Shown: one piece after another, positions 26,331 to 35,726 of the stretch
How the letters are laid out: each line of letters begins with the position of its first letter
Numbering within the stretch: the first letter of the stretch is position 1
Source of the DNA: Candidatus Anammoximicrobium sp.
GTDB lineage: Bacteria; Planctomycetota; Planctomycetia; Pirellulales; Pirellulaceae
DNA length: 64,000 bases
Assembly (NCBI GenBank): GCA_012515235.1
Contig: JAAYYU010000148.1
Coordinates: 1 to 64,000 of the forward strand
Direction of reading: 5' to 3'
Position numbers and translations under genes: made by a program
Notes under the pieces: model-generated
Told to the model about the DNA's origin: nothing
The model's input: the letters and a program-made list of their open reading frames with translations, nothing else
Database searches by the model: none

Positions 26331-26426
26331 CTCGGCTAGGCCGCCTGCACGGCGCGAATCGGTAAACCAATGTAGGTTGTGTTGTGAAACGTCATGTCGC
26401 ACTTTGAAACGTAGGTGTAAGAAGCG

Positions 26427-27620
26427 ATGGCTAAGGAGCAATTTCAACGAACGAAGCCGCACGTGAACGTGGGCACGATCGGTCACATCGATCATGGCAA
26501 GACGACGCTGACGGGTGCGATCCTGTCGGCCCAGTCGAAGAAGGGCTTTGCCCAGTTCAAATCGTACGCGGATATCGCCAAGGGCGGTACCGTCCGCGAC
26601 GAAACCAAGACGGTGACCATTGCGGTTGCCCACGTCGAGTATGAGAGCGACAAGCGGCATTACGCCCACATCGACTGCCCAGGTCACGCCGACTTCATTA
26701 AGAACATGATCACCGGCGCCGCCCAGATGGACGGTGCGATCCTGGTCGTGTCCGCGGCTGACGGCCCGATGCCTCAGACTCGCGAGCACGTGTTGCTGGC
26801 GCGTCAGGTGGCCGTGCCCGCTCTGGTGGTATTCCTCAACAAGTGCGACTTGGTCGATGATCCCGAGTTGCTGGAGTTGGTCGAACTGGAGGTTCGGGAA
26901 CTGCTGAGCAAGTACGGCTTCCCCGGCGACGACACGCCCGTCATCAAGGGTTCTGCGTTGCCCGCCTACCAGAATCCGGAGGATCCGGAGGCGACCAAGT
27001 GCATCCAGGAACTGATGGAAGCCATCGATGCTTTCATTCCCGAGCCGCAGCGGGCCGTCGACAAGCCGTTCCTGATGGCAGTCGAAGACGTGTTCTCGAT
27101 CGAAGGCCGTGGAACCGTGGCTACGGGGCGCGTCGAGCGGGGGATCGTCAAGGTCGGCGAAGAAATCGAAATCGTCGGTCTGGGTGAGTCCCGCAAGACC
27201 ATCGTGACGGGCGTCGAGATGTTCCGCAAGCTATTGGATCAGGGTCAGGCCGGCGATAATGTCGGGTGCCTGCTGCGTGGCGTCAAGCGGGACGAAATTG
27301 AACGCGGCCAGGTGTTGGCCAAGCCCGGCAGTATCACGCCGCATACCAAGTTCGAAGCAGAGGTATATTGCTTGTCAAAAGAGGAAGGCGGCCGTCACAC
27401 GCCGTTCTTCAGCGGATATCGCCCGCAGTTCTACTTCCGCACGACGGATGTGACCGGTACGGCGAATCTGGTCGAAGCCGAAATGTGCATGCCCGGCGAC
27501 AATGTCCGGTTGTCGGTGGAATTGCACAAAGCGATCGCGATGGACGACGGGGTTCGATTTGCCATCCGCGAAGGCGGTCGCACGGTCGGCTCGGGCGTCG
27601 TCACGAAGATCCTCGAGTAG
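26427..27620 (+). CDS. tuf: Elongation factor Tu
   Basis: 397 residues, full length. EF-Tu delivers aminoacyl-tRNA to the ribosome as a GTP complex. The P-loop is GHIDHGKT at 19-26, followed by DCPGHADF and NKCD (the guanine-specificity motif). The C-terminus is the conserved [15 protein letters not shown]. Switch I is unusual: the normal ARGITI is replaced by TKTVTI, with the GTP-sensing Thr kept as T64 but the RG pair lost. I recall this sequence from other Pirellula-group EF-Tu proteins. It lies in the tRNA-tuf-tRNA-secE-nusG cluster and is probably co-transcribed with the four tRNAs upstream. Confidence 0.98.
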   Translation: MAKEQFQRTKPHVNVGTIGHIDHGKTTLTGAILSAQSKKGFAQFKSYADIAKGGTVRDETKTVTIAVAHVEYESDKRHYAHIDCPGHADFIKNMITGAAQMDGAILVVSAADGPMPQTREHVLLARQVAVPALVVFLNKCDLVDDPELLELVELEVRELLSKYGFPGDDTPVIKGSALPAYQNPEDPEATKCIQELMEAIDAFIPEPQRAVDKPFLMAVEDVFSIEGRGTVATGRVERGIVKVGEEIEIVGLGESRKTIVTGVEMFRKLLDQGQAGDNVGCLLRGVKRDEIERGQVLAKPGSITPHTKFEAEVYCLSKEEGGRHTPFFSGYRPQFYFRTTDVTGTANLVEAEMCMPGDNVRLSVELHKAIAMDDGVRFAIREGGRTVGSGVVTKILE

Positions 27621-27625
27621 CGAAA

Positions 27626-27650
27626 AACCCGCTCCAGGTCGGAGCGGTTC
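27626..27650 (+). terminator. Hairpin between tuf and tRNA-Trp
   Basis: CCGCTCC (27629-27635) pairs with GGAGCGG (27641-27647) around AGGTC, right after the tuf stop. Only TTCC follows, so it is a weak terminator or an RNA processing site that frees the downstream tRNA. Confidence 0.45.
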
Positions 27651-27651
27651 C

Positions 27652-27727
27652 AGGGGTGTAGCTCAATTGGCAGAGCACCGGTCTCCAAAACCGGGGGTTG
27701 CGAGTTCGATTCCCGCCGCCCCTGCCA
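27652..27727 (+). tRNA. tRNA-Trp (CCA)
   Basis: 76 nt. The acceptor AGGGGTG pairs with CGCCCCT, and the stem CCGGT/ACCGG encloses CTCCAAA with anticodon CCA. The 3' CCA is encoded. Position between tuf and secE is conserved in many bacteria. Confidence 0.95.
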
Positions 27728-27808
27728 TGACTCCTGCATCGGCGGCGACCCGGAAACGTGTCCGCCGCCGGTGCGGGGATTCCGGTCGGCGCAAGGATGC
27801 CAGACGAA

Positions 27809-28249
27809 ATGTCTAAAGAGAAGGTTGGCTCGGCGGTTATGTGGTTCGGCGAGTTATTCCAAGTTGGCGTTTATAAGCGAAGCCAAGGCAAAATTGCCAG
27901 GCAGGTGACCTTCGCCGCGCTGGCGATCGGTTTTGCTCTGGCTGCCTGGCGGTTGTCGTTACACCGGATATGGCTCAGCAGCAACGTAGCGCTGGTGCTA
28001 TCCGCAATCCTGTTGGTGGGCGGAATGTGGATCAGTTTCCGGATCGTCAACATGCCTCGTTTTGCCGACTTCTTGATCGCGGTCGAGGCAGAGATGAACA
28101 AGGTCTCCTGGCCCTCGAAAGCCGAACTGATTCGCAGTTCTCTGGTCGTAATTTTCGTATTGTTTTTCCTCGCGGTCGTGTTGTTCGGATTTGACTTGGT
28201 GTGGGGATTCCTGTTCGAGAATATCGGAATCCTCAAGAAGTCTTCGTAA
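27809..28249 (+). CDS. secE: Protein translocase subunit SecE
   Basis: 146 residues from the chosen ATG 27809 (AAGGA lies upstream; ATG 27797 is possible). It has three predicted membrane spans: RQVTFAALAIGFALAAWRLS, the stretch from WLSSNVALVLSAILLVG, and a C-terminal SSLVVIFVLFFLAVVLFGF. The family signature EMNKVSWPSKAELIRS just before the last span is clear. SecE clamps SecY in the SecYEG channel. The gene has its usual place between tRNA-Trp and nusG, with 12 bases to nusG. Confidence 0.93.
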   Translation: MSKEKVGSAVMWFGELFQVGVYKRSQGKIARQVTFAALAIGFALAAWRLSLHRIWLSSNVALVLSAILLVGGMWISFRIVNMPRFADFLIAVEAEMNKVSWPSKAELIRSSLVVIFVLFFLAVVLFGFDLVWGFLFENIGILKKSS

Positions 28250-28261
28250 GAGGCAGCAGCG

Positions 28262-29260
28262 ATGGTCTCGGATCATCCCACGGAAAACGACACGACAGCG
28301 CTTACGCCGCCGAGCGGACCGGCTGCGCCGGCTGCCGCTCTGGACAGCGAGGAAACGTCTGCGCCTTTGCCCTCTCCAGTGTCCGCGGCACCGGGACGCC
28401 AGGAAGACGCCGAGCGTGCGATGGCGGCAACTCCTGGGGAGCCTGACAGCGCTCGGAAAGAGGACGATCAGGCGGCGAACCGGCCCGGCGAATCCGGGGC
28501 CGATGTTGGGGAGTCCGCTGGCGAGGCTGGTGAGGTTGCGGCGGTATCGGAAGGCGGCGAATCCGTCGCGCAGACCGACCAGACGGAGGACCGAGGCCCC
28601 GCCGAGGATGAGTCCGAGGATGAGTCCGAGGATGAGTCCGAGGATGAGGCCGAGGATGAGGCCGAGGATGAGGCCGAGGTCGTTGGCGAGATGCTGGAAT
28701 CGGCGACAGAGGATGAGTTCAAGAAGGAGTGGTACATTCTCAAGGTTCAAGTGAACCGCGAGGATTCGATTCGTGATGCGCTGATACGGCGGGTCAAGAT
28801 TGAAGGCCTGGAAGCGTATTTCGGCGATATCGTTGTCCCGACCGAGGAGGTGGCCGAGTTTAACAAGAGCGGCAAGCGGCGGGTCGTGCGCCGCAAGCTG
28901 TATCCCGGTTATATCCTGGTCCACATGGCGATTAACGACGACACATGGTTTGTTGTGCGCGAGACGCCGGGGGTTGGCGATTTTACCGGATCGGCCGGCA
29001 AGCCCAGTCCGATGGAAGCTCGGGATGTAGATCGCATTTTGCGGCTGGGCGCGACTCACGAAGAGCGCGGCGGGCCGATCAAGACGGCGATTCCGTTCAA
29101 GTCTGGGGATCGTGTCCGGGTCAAGGACGGCCACTTCCAGAACTTTGAGGGAGAAGTGGACGCGATCGACGAGGCGAACGGTCGCATCACGGTGATGATC
29201 AATATTTTTAACCGGTCGACGCCTGTTGAATTGGAGCACTGGCAGGTAGAATCGGTCTGA
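28262..29260 (+). CDS. nusG: Transcription factor NusG with a long acidic N-terminal extension
   Basis: 332 residues against about 180 for typical NusG. The NusG core starts near residue 156 ([13 protein letters not shown]) and includes [11 protein letters not shown] and VGDFTG from the NGN domain, followed by a KOW domain starting [19 protein letters not shown]. The first ~155 residues are low-complexity: Pro/Ala-rich, then acidic, with EDES/EDEA units encoded by six 12-bp repeats. NusG binds RNA polymerase and promotes processivity or links to Rho and S10. The extension is likely disordered. The gene is followed by rplK after 32 bases. Confidence 0.95.
   Translation: MVSDHPTENDTTALTPPSGPAAPAAALDSEETSAPLPSPVSAAPGRQEDAERAMAATPGEPDSARKEDDQAANRPGESGADVGESAGEAGEVAAVSEGGESVAQTDQTEDRGPAEDESEDESEDESEDEAEDEAEDEAEVVGEMLESATEDEFKKEWYILKVQVNREDSIRDALIRRVKIEGLEAYFGDIVVPTEEVAEFNKSGKRRVVRRKLYPGYILVHMAINDDTWFVVRETPGVGDFTGSAGKPSPMEARDVDRILRLGATHEERGGPIKTAIPFKSGDRVRVKDGHFQNFEGEVDAIDEANGRITVMINIFNRSTPVELEHWQVESV
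28604..28675 (+). repeat. In-frame 12-bp tandem repeat inside nusG
   Basis: Six perfect tandem units: three GAGGATGAGTCC then three GAGGATGAGGCC. They encode four-residue steps of alternating acidic sequence. Copy number can change without breaking the frame. Confidence 0.95.
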
Positions 29261-29292
29261 CGCAGGCCGTTGCGGCCGCAGGGGTTTGGCAG

Positions 29293-29718
29293 ATGGCGAA
29301 GCAGCTAGTAGGTCAGGCAAAGTTTCAGGTTCCTGGGGGCCAGGCGACTCCGGCGCCTCCGGTTGGGACGTCGTTGGGCAAGTTCGGGATCAACTTGGGG
29401 CAGTTTGTCCAGCAGTTCAACGATCGGACGCGCGAGTACAACGGAACTCCGATCCCGGTGATTGTCAGCGTGTACAGCGATCGCACGTTCGACTTCGTCA
29501 CCAAGTGTCCGCCGGCTGCGTCGTTGTTGAAGCAAGCGGTCGGCATAGCGAAAGGATCGGGCGTTCCGAACAAGGAAAAGGTGGGCAAGGTGACGCGCGA
29601 CCAGGTCCGCCAGATTGCAGAGAAGAAGATGCCAGACTTGAATGCCGGCACTCTGGATGCGGCGTGCCGCGTCATTGAAGGGACTGCCCGCAGCATGGGG
29701 CTGGACGTAGTTGACTGA
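29293..29718 (+). CDS. rplK: 50S ribosomal protein L11
   Basis: 141 residues, normal length. Start [20 protein letters not shown], then [22 protein letters not shown], and the C-terminal RNA-binding domain ending [14 protein letters not shown]11 forms the GTPase-associated stalk base on 23S rRNA. It belongs to the rplKAJL-rpoBC cluster, with 95 bases to rplA. Confidence 0.97.
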   Translation: MAKQLVGQAKFQVPGGQATPAPPVGTSLGKFGINLGQFVQQFNDRTREYNGTPIPVIVSVYSDRTFDFVTKCPPAASLLKQAVGIAKGSGVPNKEKVGKVTRDQVRQIAEKKMPDLNAGTLDAACRVIEGTARSMGLDVVD

Positions 29719-29813
29719 CGGCCGCGATGAGGGGCGGCATGTCCGGCGCGGTTCGGGAACGCACCGTCACAGAACAAAACAAAAAGCCTCCAGTAGATGG
29801 TAAGAATTGAGTC

Positions 29814-30494
29814 ATGGCGAAGCAATCCAAACGGTTTCGTGCGCTGCAGGAAAAGGTTACGGACAAGACCCCGGTGACGCTGGAGTCTGCCGTCGCAAAG
29901 CTGAAGGAGTTTGCGACGACCAAGTTTGATCAGACCGTGGAAATCCACATGCGTCTAGGGGTCGATCCGAAGCAGGCGGACCAGATTATCCGAGGTTCTC
30001 TTGTGCTGCCGCACGGGATCGGCAAGTCTCAGCGCGTGGTCGTTTTTGCCAAGGGCGACTTGGCGACGGTGGCGGAGCAGGCCGGTGCGGACGTGGTGGG
30101 CCAGGAGGATTTGGCGCAGCGGATTAAGGACGGCTGGACCGACTTCGACGCCTGCATTGCCGCTCCCGACATGATGGGACTGGTCGGGCCGTTGGGCAAG
30201 GTGTTGGGGCCGCGAGGTTTGATGCCTTCGCCTCGCGCGGGCACCGTCACCCCAGACGTGGCACGGGTGGTCCGCGAGTACAAGGCAGGCAAGGTCGAGT
30301 TTCGCAACGACTCGGGCGGCAACGTGCATGCCGTGGTGGGCAAGCTGAGTTTTGACAAGGAAAAACTGCTGGACAACGTCCGCGCCTTCATCGACCACAT
30401 TGCGTCGTTAAAGCCCTCCAGCGTGAAGGGCACCTATGTGCGCGGCATCGTGTTGGCGGCGACGATGAGTCCCTCCGTGCGTGTGGCGGCTTAG
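29814..30494 (+). CDS. rplA: 50S ribosomal protein L1
   Basis: 226 residues. [20 protein letters not shown], the [19 protein letters not shown] segment (18 identical-looking family residues) and the C-terminal [16 protein letters not shown] identify L1. It builds the mobile L1 stalk and in many bacteria represses its own operon by binding the leader. Its start follows rplK by 95 bases. Confidence 0.97.
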   Translation: MAKQSKRFRALQEKVTDKTPVTLESAVAKLKEFATTKFDQTVEIHMRLGVDPKQADQIIRGSLVLPHGIGKSQRVVVFAKGDLATVAEQAGADVVGQEDLAQRIKDGWTDFDACIAAPDMMGLVGPLGKVLGPRGLMPSPRAGTVTPDVARVVREYKAGKVEFRNDSGGNVHAVVGKLSFDKEKLLDNVRAFIDHIASLKPSSVKGTYVRGIVLAATMSPSVRVAA

Positions 30495-30594
30495 CCTGGG
30501 CGGGCGACACGAAGCGCCGGTGAACTGCGGAGAGGGCCAACGACTCGCGCCAGAGATCGGCGGCAGCGGAAGATCGTTAGGATATGGGTAGACC

Positions 30595-31143
30595 ATGAGT
30601 AAATACGTCAAAGATTTGTTGACCAAAGACATTTCCCGCCGGTTGGAGGGCGTGGACGAGACGCTGCTGGTGAACGTCGTCGGTTTGGACGCTGGCAAGA
30701 CGTGCATGCTGCGGAAGCAACTCCGTGAGAAGGACATCCACCTGCTCGTCGTCAAGAACAGCTTAGCGAAGCGCGCCACCGAGGGCACTCCGCTGGCAGC
30801 GGCTTTCGAGGGTGTCGAGGGCACGTTGGCGATGGTCTGGGGAAGCGAGGATTTCGTCAGCTTGGCGAAGCAAATCGCCGCGTTGGACGGAAGTCCTGAG
30901 TTTCCCAAGTTCGAGACGCGTGGCGGAGTGATGGATGGTGAGCATCTGTCGGCGGAACGGGTCAAGGAAGTAAGCCGCTGGCCTAGCCGTCAGGAGCAGA
31001 TCAGCATCCTGGTCGGACAGATTCTCGCGCCGGGAGCTCGTTTGTCGGCTCAACTGTTGGGCCCGGGGGGTGTCTTGGCCAGCCAAGTGGAGGAGAAGTC
31101 GAAAGAGAAGGAAGAAGAGCAGGGAACAACCGAGGAATCCTGA
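30595..31143 (+). CDS. rplJ: 50S ribosomal protein L10
   Basis: 182 residues. The N-terminal half matches L10 (KDISRRLEGVDETLLVNVVG, then VVKNSLAKRATEGTPL). The C-terminal helix that binds L7/L12 dimers is followed by a Lys/Glu-rich tail (KSKEKEEEQGTTEES). L10 anchors the L7/L12 stalk. The 187-base gap to rplL is longer than usual and has a possible internal promoter. Confidence 0.95.
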   Translation: MSKYVKDLLTKDISRRLEGVDETLLVNVVGLDAGKTCMLRKQLREKDIHLLVVKNSLAKRATEGTPLAAAFEGVEGTLAMVWGSEDFVSLAKQIAALDGSPEFPKFETRGGVMDGEHLSAERVKEVSRWPSRQEQISILVGQILAPGARLSAQLLGPGGVLASQVEEKSKEKEEEQGTTEES

Positions 31144-31257
31144 ACGCTGCCGGGGTTTTACCAGGCGAGTCCGGACGAGGCATGGTTTTTCGTGGCCGGC
31201 AATGCATGGTGGAAGTTCCAGTTCGTCGGGGGCGATTCTGACGGAGAATACAACGAG

Positions 31258-31286
31258 TTGATTTTTGTAACAGTTTTGCACTGAAT
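31258..31286 (+). promoter_or_regulatory. Possible internal promoter before rplL
   Basis: TTGATT at 31258-31263, a 17-base spacer, and CTGAAT at 31281-31286, in an AT-richer stretch of the rplJ-rplL gap. The L7/L12 protein is needed at a higher dose than L10, so an extra start here is plausible. Confidence 0.25.
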
Positions 31287-31330
31287 GTCGACCCGTTCGG
31301 TGCGCATTGGGAGAAAGGGCCTGTACCGCG

Positions 31331-31747
31331 ATGTCCGAAGCTGCAACGCTCAATTTTTCTGCTGAGATCGTCGAATTCGCTGACAAGATTGCCGGATTGA
31401 CTCTGAAGCAAGCCAAGGAACTCAGTGATTGCTTGAAGGAGAAGTACGGGATCGAGCCGGCTGCCGGTGGCGCCGTGATGATGGCGGGGCCGATGCTGGG
31501 TGGGGCCGGTGGTGCCGCGGCGCCTGTCGCGGAAAAGACTGAATTCGATGTCGTGTTGACCGGTTTTGGCGACAAGAAGCTGAATGTCGTAAAAGTGGTC
31601 AAGAACATTACCGGCGCGTCCCTCATGGACGCCAAGAAGTTGGTGGAAGGCGTTCCGGCGACCTTGAAGCAAGGCGTGCCGAAGGCCGAAGCGGAGAAGA
31701 TGAAGGCCGAGTTGGAAGAGGCTGGCGCTTCGATCGAGCTCAAGTAG
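31331..31747 (+). CDS. rplL: 50S ribosomal protein L7/L12
   Basis: 138 residues. The N-terminal dimerisation domain contains [20 protein letters not shown], a Gly/Ala-rich hinge follows, and the C-terminal domain reads [20 protein letters not shown] and [20 protein letters not shown]. It recruits EF-Tu, EF-G and other GTPases. ATG 31331 is used, with GGAGAAAGGG upstream; the in-frame start at 31307 is not family-like. Confidence 0.96.
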   Translation: MSEAATLNFSAEIVEFADKIAGLTLKQAKELSDCLKEKYGIEPAAGGAVMMAGPMLGGAGGAAAPVAEKTEFDVVLTGFGDKKLNVVKVVKNITGASLMDAKKLVEGVPATLKQGVPKAEAEKMKAELEEAGASIELK

Positions 31748-31776
31748 ACCTTCGTCAGTTCCCGCATGCGACTGAC

Positions 31777-31806
31777 CACTGTCCAGAATACCTTGTCTGG
31801 ACAGTG
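31777..31806 (+). promoter_or_regulatory. Perfect hairpin between rplL and rpoB
   Basis: CACTGTCCAG and CTGGACAGTG form a 10-bp perfect stem with a 10-base loop, 30 bases after rplL. No T-tract follows, so it fits an RNase III-type processing site or a partial attenuator like the one in the E. coli rplL-rpoB gap. Confidence 0.6.
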
Positions 31807-31970
31807 CAGGTAGTTGATGATTGCTCTGTTAATCCAAAGTTCAGCTGCGTTTTTTTGCGTGATGGTTCCCAGGTGGCGGTGCGCGCCCAACGCAGCTATC
31901 TCTTGGCGTCGAACTACCAGTGCCCAGTCGGACTTTGTGCCGGCATCTCTTACCCTGGAGCATTCGCCCT

Positions 31971-34900
31971 ATGGCAACCCCAGTCGAAAGACGTCTTAGG
32001 CCCAAGGAAGTACGTCATTTTGGCAGCGGGAATAAAGCTCCCTTTATCCCCGATTTGACTGAAATTCAGACCCGCAGCTATGCGGCGTTTCTGCAGGATG
32101 AAGTTCAAGCCGAGAAACGCAAGAACCAGGGCCTGGAGGCGGTGCTGCGCGAGATTTTTCCGATCGAGAGTTACGACAAGCAGCTCAAGCTGGATTATCT
32201 GCGCTACGAACTGGGCAAGCCGCGTTATACCCCTGACGAGTGTCGGCAATTGCGGTTGACGTTCGGCCGCCCGTTCCGGATCTGGCTGCGGCTGAACAAA
32301 GAAGAACCGATCGAGGAAGAGGTCTACCTGGGCGATTTGCCCGTGATGTTGGGCGGGGGCGAGTTCATCATCAACGGTGCCGAGCGTGTCGTGGTGAGCC
32401 AGTTGCACCGCAGCCCCGGTGTGGATTTCGTGTTCGAGCAGGAGGGGACGACGGACCGCAAGTTGCCGAGTTGCCGGATCATTCCTGAGCGCGGCAGCTG
32501 GATCGAAATCAACGTCACCCGCAAGGAAGCGTTGAACGTCCGGATCGACCAGAGCGGCAAGTTCTCGGCCATGACGCTGCTCCGCGCGATGAGTCCCAAG
32601 TACAGCACCGACGCCGATCTGATCCGGGCTTTCTACGAGACCTCCGTCGAGAGCATCGTCGATGGCCGCAGCGTCAGCAAGATCGAGGGCAAGATTGCCG
32701 TGGACGACGTGGTCTATCCGCCGTCCAGCGAGCGGGCCGGAGAGTTGATCGTCGAAGCCGGGCAGAAGATCACGAAGAATCTGGCAGAGACGATCTGCAC
32801 GTCGGGCGTGAGCCAGGTGGAAGTCATCCCGCCGGTCAAGTCGCCCTTGGTCTTTGCGAGCCTGGCCGACGATTCCACCTCCAGCCATGAAGAGGCGCTG
32901 TTGCGGATCTACCAGCGACTCCGCCCCGGCAACCCGCCGCAGTTGGAGAAGGCCAAGACGTTGTTCCAGGAGAAGTTTTTCGACGTCAACCGGTACCGGT
33001 TGGGCCGCGTCGGCCGGTTCCGGATTAACCGCAAGCTGAAGTTGGACGTCTCGGAAGACGTGATGACGTTGCGTCCGGAAGATTTGATCGCGTCGATCTC
33101 GTACATGATTGCGCTGCACGGCGGCGAAGAGCGAGCCGAAATCGACGACATCGATCATTTGGGAAATCGCCGCCTGCGGACGATCGACGAATTGGCCAGC
33201 GACGAGTTGCGCAAAGGCTTTCTCAAACTCCGCCGCACGGTCCAGGAGCGGATGAGTTTGAAGGACGTCCAGGACATGACGCCCCGCAGTTTGATCAATC
33301 CCAAGAGCGTGTCGGCGGCGATCGAGTACTTTTTCGGCCGCGGCGAGTTGTCCCAGGTGGTCGATCAGACCAACCCGCTATCGCAGTTGACCCACGAACG
33401 CCGCTTGTCCGCGCTGGGGCCGGGCGGCTTGAACCGGAAGCGAGCCGGGTTCGAGGTCCGCGACGTACATATTTCGCACTATGGCCGGATCTGTCCGATC
33501 GAGACGCCGGAAGGCACCAACATCGGCTTGATTTCCAGCTTGGCCATCTATTCCGGCGTGGACGAGTACGGCTTTTTGATTACGCCTTATCGCCAGGTCA
33601 AACGCGGGAAGGTGTCGGAGGAAATTATCTGGCTGCGGGCGGACGAGGAGTCCGACGCCTATGTGGCGCCGGCGGACACGGCGGTCGTCGATGGCAAGCT
33701 GGTCGGCGGTGCCAACTTGATTGCCCGCCACCGTTCCGATTTCGAGATCGTTTTGCCGGAGCAAGTCAGCTATATCGACGTCGCGCCCAATCAAATGGTC
33801 GGCGTCTCTGCCGGCTTGATTCCGTTTTTGGAACACGACGACGCCAACCGGGCGTTGATGGGTTCCAACATGCAGCGGCAAGCGGTGCCGCTGTTGGTCA
33901 CGGAACCGCCGATCGTCGCCACCGGCATGGAGAAGCACGTCGCGGGCAATTCGAGCATGGTGATCAAGGCGCGCCGGGCGGGCAAGGTGAACTACGTCGA
34001 CGCCAACCGGATCGAGGTCGGCACGGACGTCTACGAGTTGCGGAAGTTCCGCGGGCTAAACGAGCGGACGTGCCTGAATCAGAAGCCGATCGTCAAGCTC
34101 GGCGACAAAGTGGAAAAGGGGCAAGTGATTGCCGACGGCGCCGCGACCTTTTTGGGCGAGCTTTCGTTGGGGCGCAACGTGCTGGCCGGCTTCATGTCGT
34201 TCGACGGGTTCAACTTCGAGGATGCGATCGTCATCAGTGAAGAACTTGTCCGGAACGACACCTACACCTCGCTTCACATCGAGGAATTCGACGTTGAGAT
34301 TCGCGAAACCAAGCTGGGGCGCGAGGAGTTCACCCGCGACATTCCCAACGTCAGTGAGAAGGCGTTGCGGAATCTGGACGAGCACGGCATCGTGCGGATC
34401 GGCACGTACGTCAAGCCCGGCGACGTCCTGGTGGGCAAGGTCTCGCCCAAATCCAAGACGGAGTTGACGCCGGAAGAGAAACTGCTGCACGCGATCTTCG
34501 GCCGCGCGGGCGAGGACGTCAAGAACGATTCGCTGGAAGTTCCTTCCGGCATCGAGGGCATCGTCATCGACACCCAGAAGTTCTCGCGACGAATGAGTCT
34601 CTCGGAAGAAGAACGCAAGACGTTCGAGAAAGAACTGCGGCACGTCGAAACGGAGGGCAATCTGGCGATCGCCAAGGCCTTCGGAGCCATGATCGAAGAG
34701 ATGGAAAAGGTCGTGGGCCGGGTGCTGACGGACGAAGATGGCACGCCGTTGGTCCGCGACCAGGATCCCAAGTTCGTGGCCGAGAAGGCCCAGAACTTCC
34801 GCTTGGGCTGGGTGACGGACAAGATGCGGAGTGAAGAGCGCATCGCCGAACTTCAGAAGATCCACAAGAACCTGGGCCTCGATGTCGAAAACGCCATCGA

Positions 34901-35693
34901 TGTCCGGGACCGCAAGTTGAACAGCCTGAAACGGGGCGACGAGCTGCGAAGCGGCGTGTTGCAGATGGTCAAGGTGTACATCGCGACCAAACGCGTGGTT
35001 TCGGTCGGCGACAAGATGGCCGGTCGGCACGGCAACAAGGGCGTGATTGCCAAGATCCTGCCCGTTGCGGACATGCCGTTCCTGCCCGACGGCACGCCCC
35101 TGCAGATCCTCCTGAATCCGCTGGGCGTGCCCAGCCGCATGAACGTCGGCCAGATTCTGGAGACCCACCTCGGCTGGGCCGGCGCGGTGCTGGGCTTTCA
35201 GGCAGTGACGCCCGTGTTCGACGGGGCCAGCGAACAGGACATCAACCGCGCCCTGGCCGACGCCGGCCTGCCGGCGCACGGCAAGATCCGGTTGTACGAT
35301 GGCCGCACGGGCGAACCGATGTCCCAGGAAACGACGGTGGGCTACATCTACATGCTGAAGCTGCACCATTTGGTGGACGACAAGGTTCACGCCCGCAGCA
35401 CCGGCCCGTATTCGTTGATCACGCAGCAGCCGTTGGGCGGCAAGGCCCGCTTCGGCGGACAGCGTTTTGGAGAAATGGAGGTCTGGGCGCTGGAAGCGTA
35501 CGGTGCGGCTTACATTCTGCAGGAGCTGTTGACCGTCAAGAGCGACGATGTGGAAGGCCGGACCAAGATCTACGAGTCCATGGTCAAAGGCGAGAACACG
35601 CTGGAAGCGGGCACGCCCGCCAGTTTCGACGTGTTGACAAACGAAATCCGTGGTTTGGCGTTGAACATGCAATTGGAGAAGCGGCGGATCTGA
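31971..35693 (+). CDS. rpoB: DNA-directed RNA polymerase subunit beta
   Basis: 1,240 residues, shorter than E. coli RpoB (1,342). The start is ATG 31971 ([18 protein letters not shown]) with CTGGAG upstream. The rifampicin pocket reads [20 protein letters not shown] then LSALGPGGL, keeping the key H, R and S positions seen in sensitive enzymes. [38 protein letters not shown] and the C-terminal [17 protein letters not shown] are all present. It forms the catalytic core with RpoC, which starts 33 bases later. Confidence 0.98.
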   Translation: MATPVERRLRPKEVRHFGSGNKAPFIPDLTEIQTRSYAAFLQDEVQAEKRKNQGLEAVLREIFPIESYDKQLKLDYLRYELGKPRYTPDECRQLRLTFGRPFRIWLRLNKEEPIEEEVYLGDLPVMLGGGEFIINGAERVVVSQLHRSPGVDFVFEQEGTTDRKLPSCRIIPERGSWIEINVTRKEALNVRIDQSGKFSAMTLLRAMSPKYSTDADLIRAFYETSVESIVDGRSVSKIEGKIAVDDVVYPPSSERAGELIVEAGQKITKNLAETICTSGVSQVEVIPPVKSPLVFASLADDSTSSHEEALLRIYQRLRPGNPPQLEKAKTLFQEKFFDVNRYRLGRVGRFRINRKLKLDVSEDVMTLRPEDLIASISYMIALHGGEERAEIDDIDHLGNRRLRTIDELASDELRKGFLKLRRTVQERMSLKDVQDMTPRSLINPKSVSAAIEYFFGRGELSQVVDQTNPLSQLTHERRLSALGPGGLNRKRAGFEVRDVHISHYGRICPIETPEGTNIGLISSLAIYSGVDEYGFLITPYRQVKRGKVSEEIIWLRADEESDAYVAPADTAVVDGKLVGGANLIARHRSDFEIVLPEQVSYIDVAPNQMVGVSAGLIPFLEHDDANRALMGSNMQRQAVPLLVTEPPIVATGMEKHVAGNSSMVIKARRAGKVNYVDANRIEVGTDVYELRKFRGLNERTCLNQKPIVKLGDKVEKGQVIADGAATFLGELSLGRNVLAGFMSFDGFNFEDAIVISEELVRNDTYTSLHIEEFDVEIRETKLGREEFTRDIPNVSEKALRNLDEHGIVRIGTYVKPGDVLVGKVSPKSKTELTPEEKLLHAIFGRAGEDVKNDSLEVPSGIEGIVIDTQKFSRRMSLSEEERKTFEKELRHVETEGNLAIAKAFGAMIEEMEKVVGRVLTDEDGTPLVRDQDPKFVAEKAQNFRLGWVTDKMRSEERIAELQKIHKNLGLDVENAIDVRDRKLNSLKRGDELRSGVLQMVKVYIATKRVVSVGDKMAGRHGNKGVIAKILPVADMPFLPDGTPLQILLNPLGVPSRMNVGQILETHLGWAGAVLGFQAVTPVFDGASEQDINRALADAGLPAHGKIRLYDGRTGEPMSQETTVGYIYMLKLHHLVDDKVHARSTGPYSLITQQPLGGKARFGGQRFGEMEVWALEAYGAAYILQELLTVKSDDVEGRTKIYESMVKGENTLEAGTPASFDVLTNEIRGLALNMQLEKRRI

Positions 35694-35726
35694 CCGTTTT
35701 CCGACCCTCCAGAGGAGCAGGGGCAC

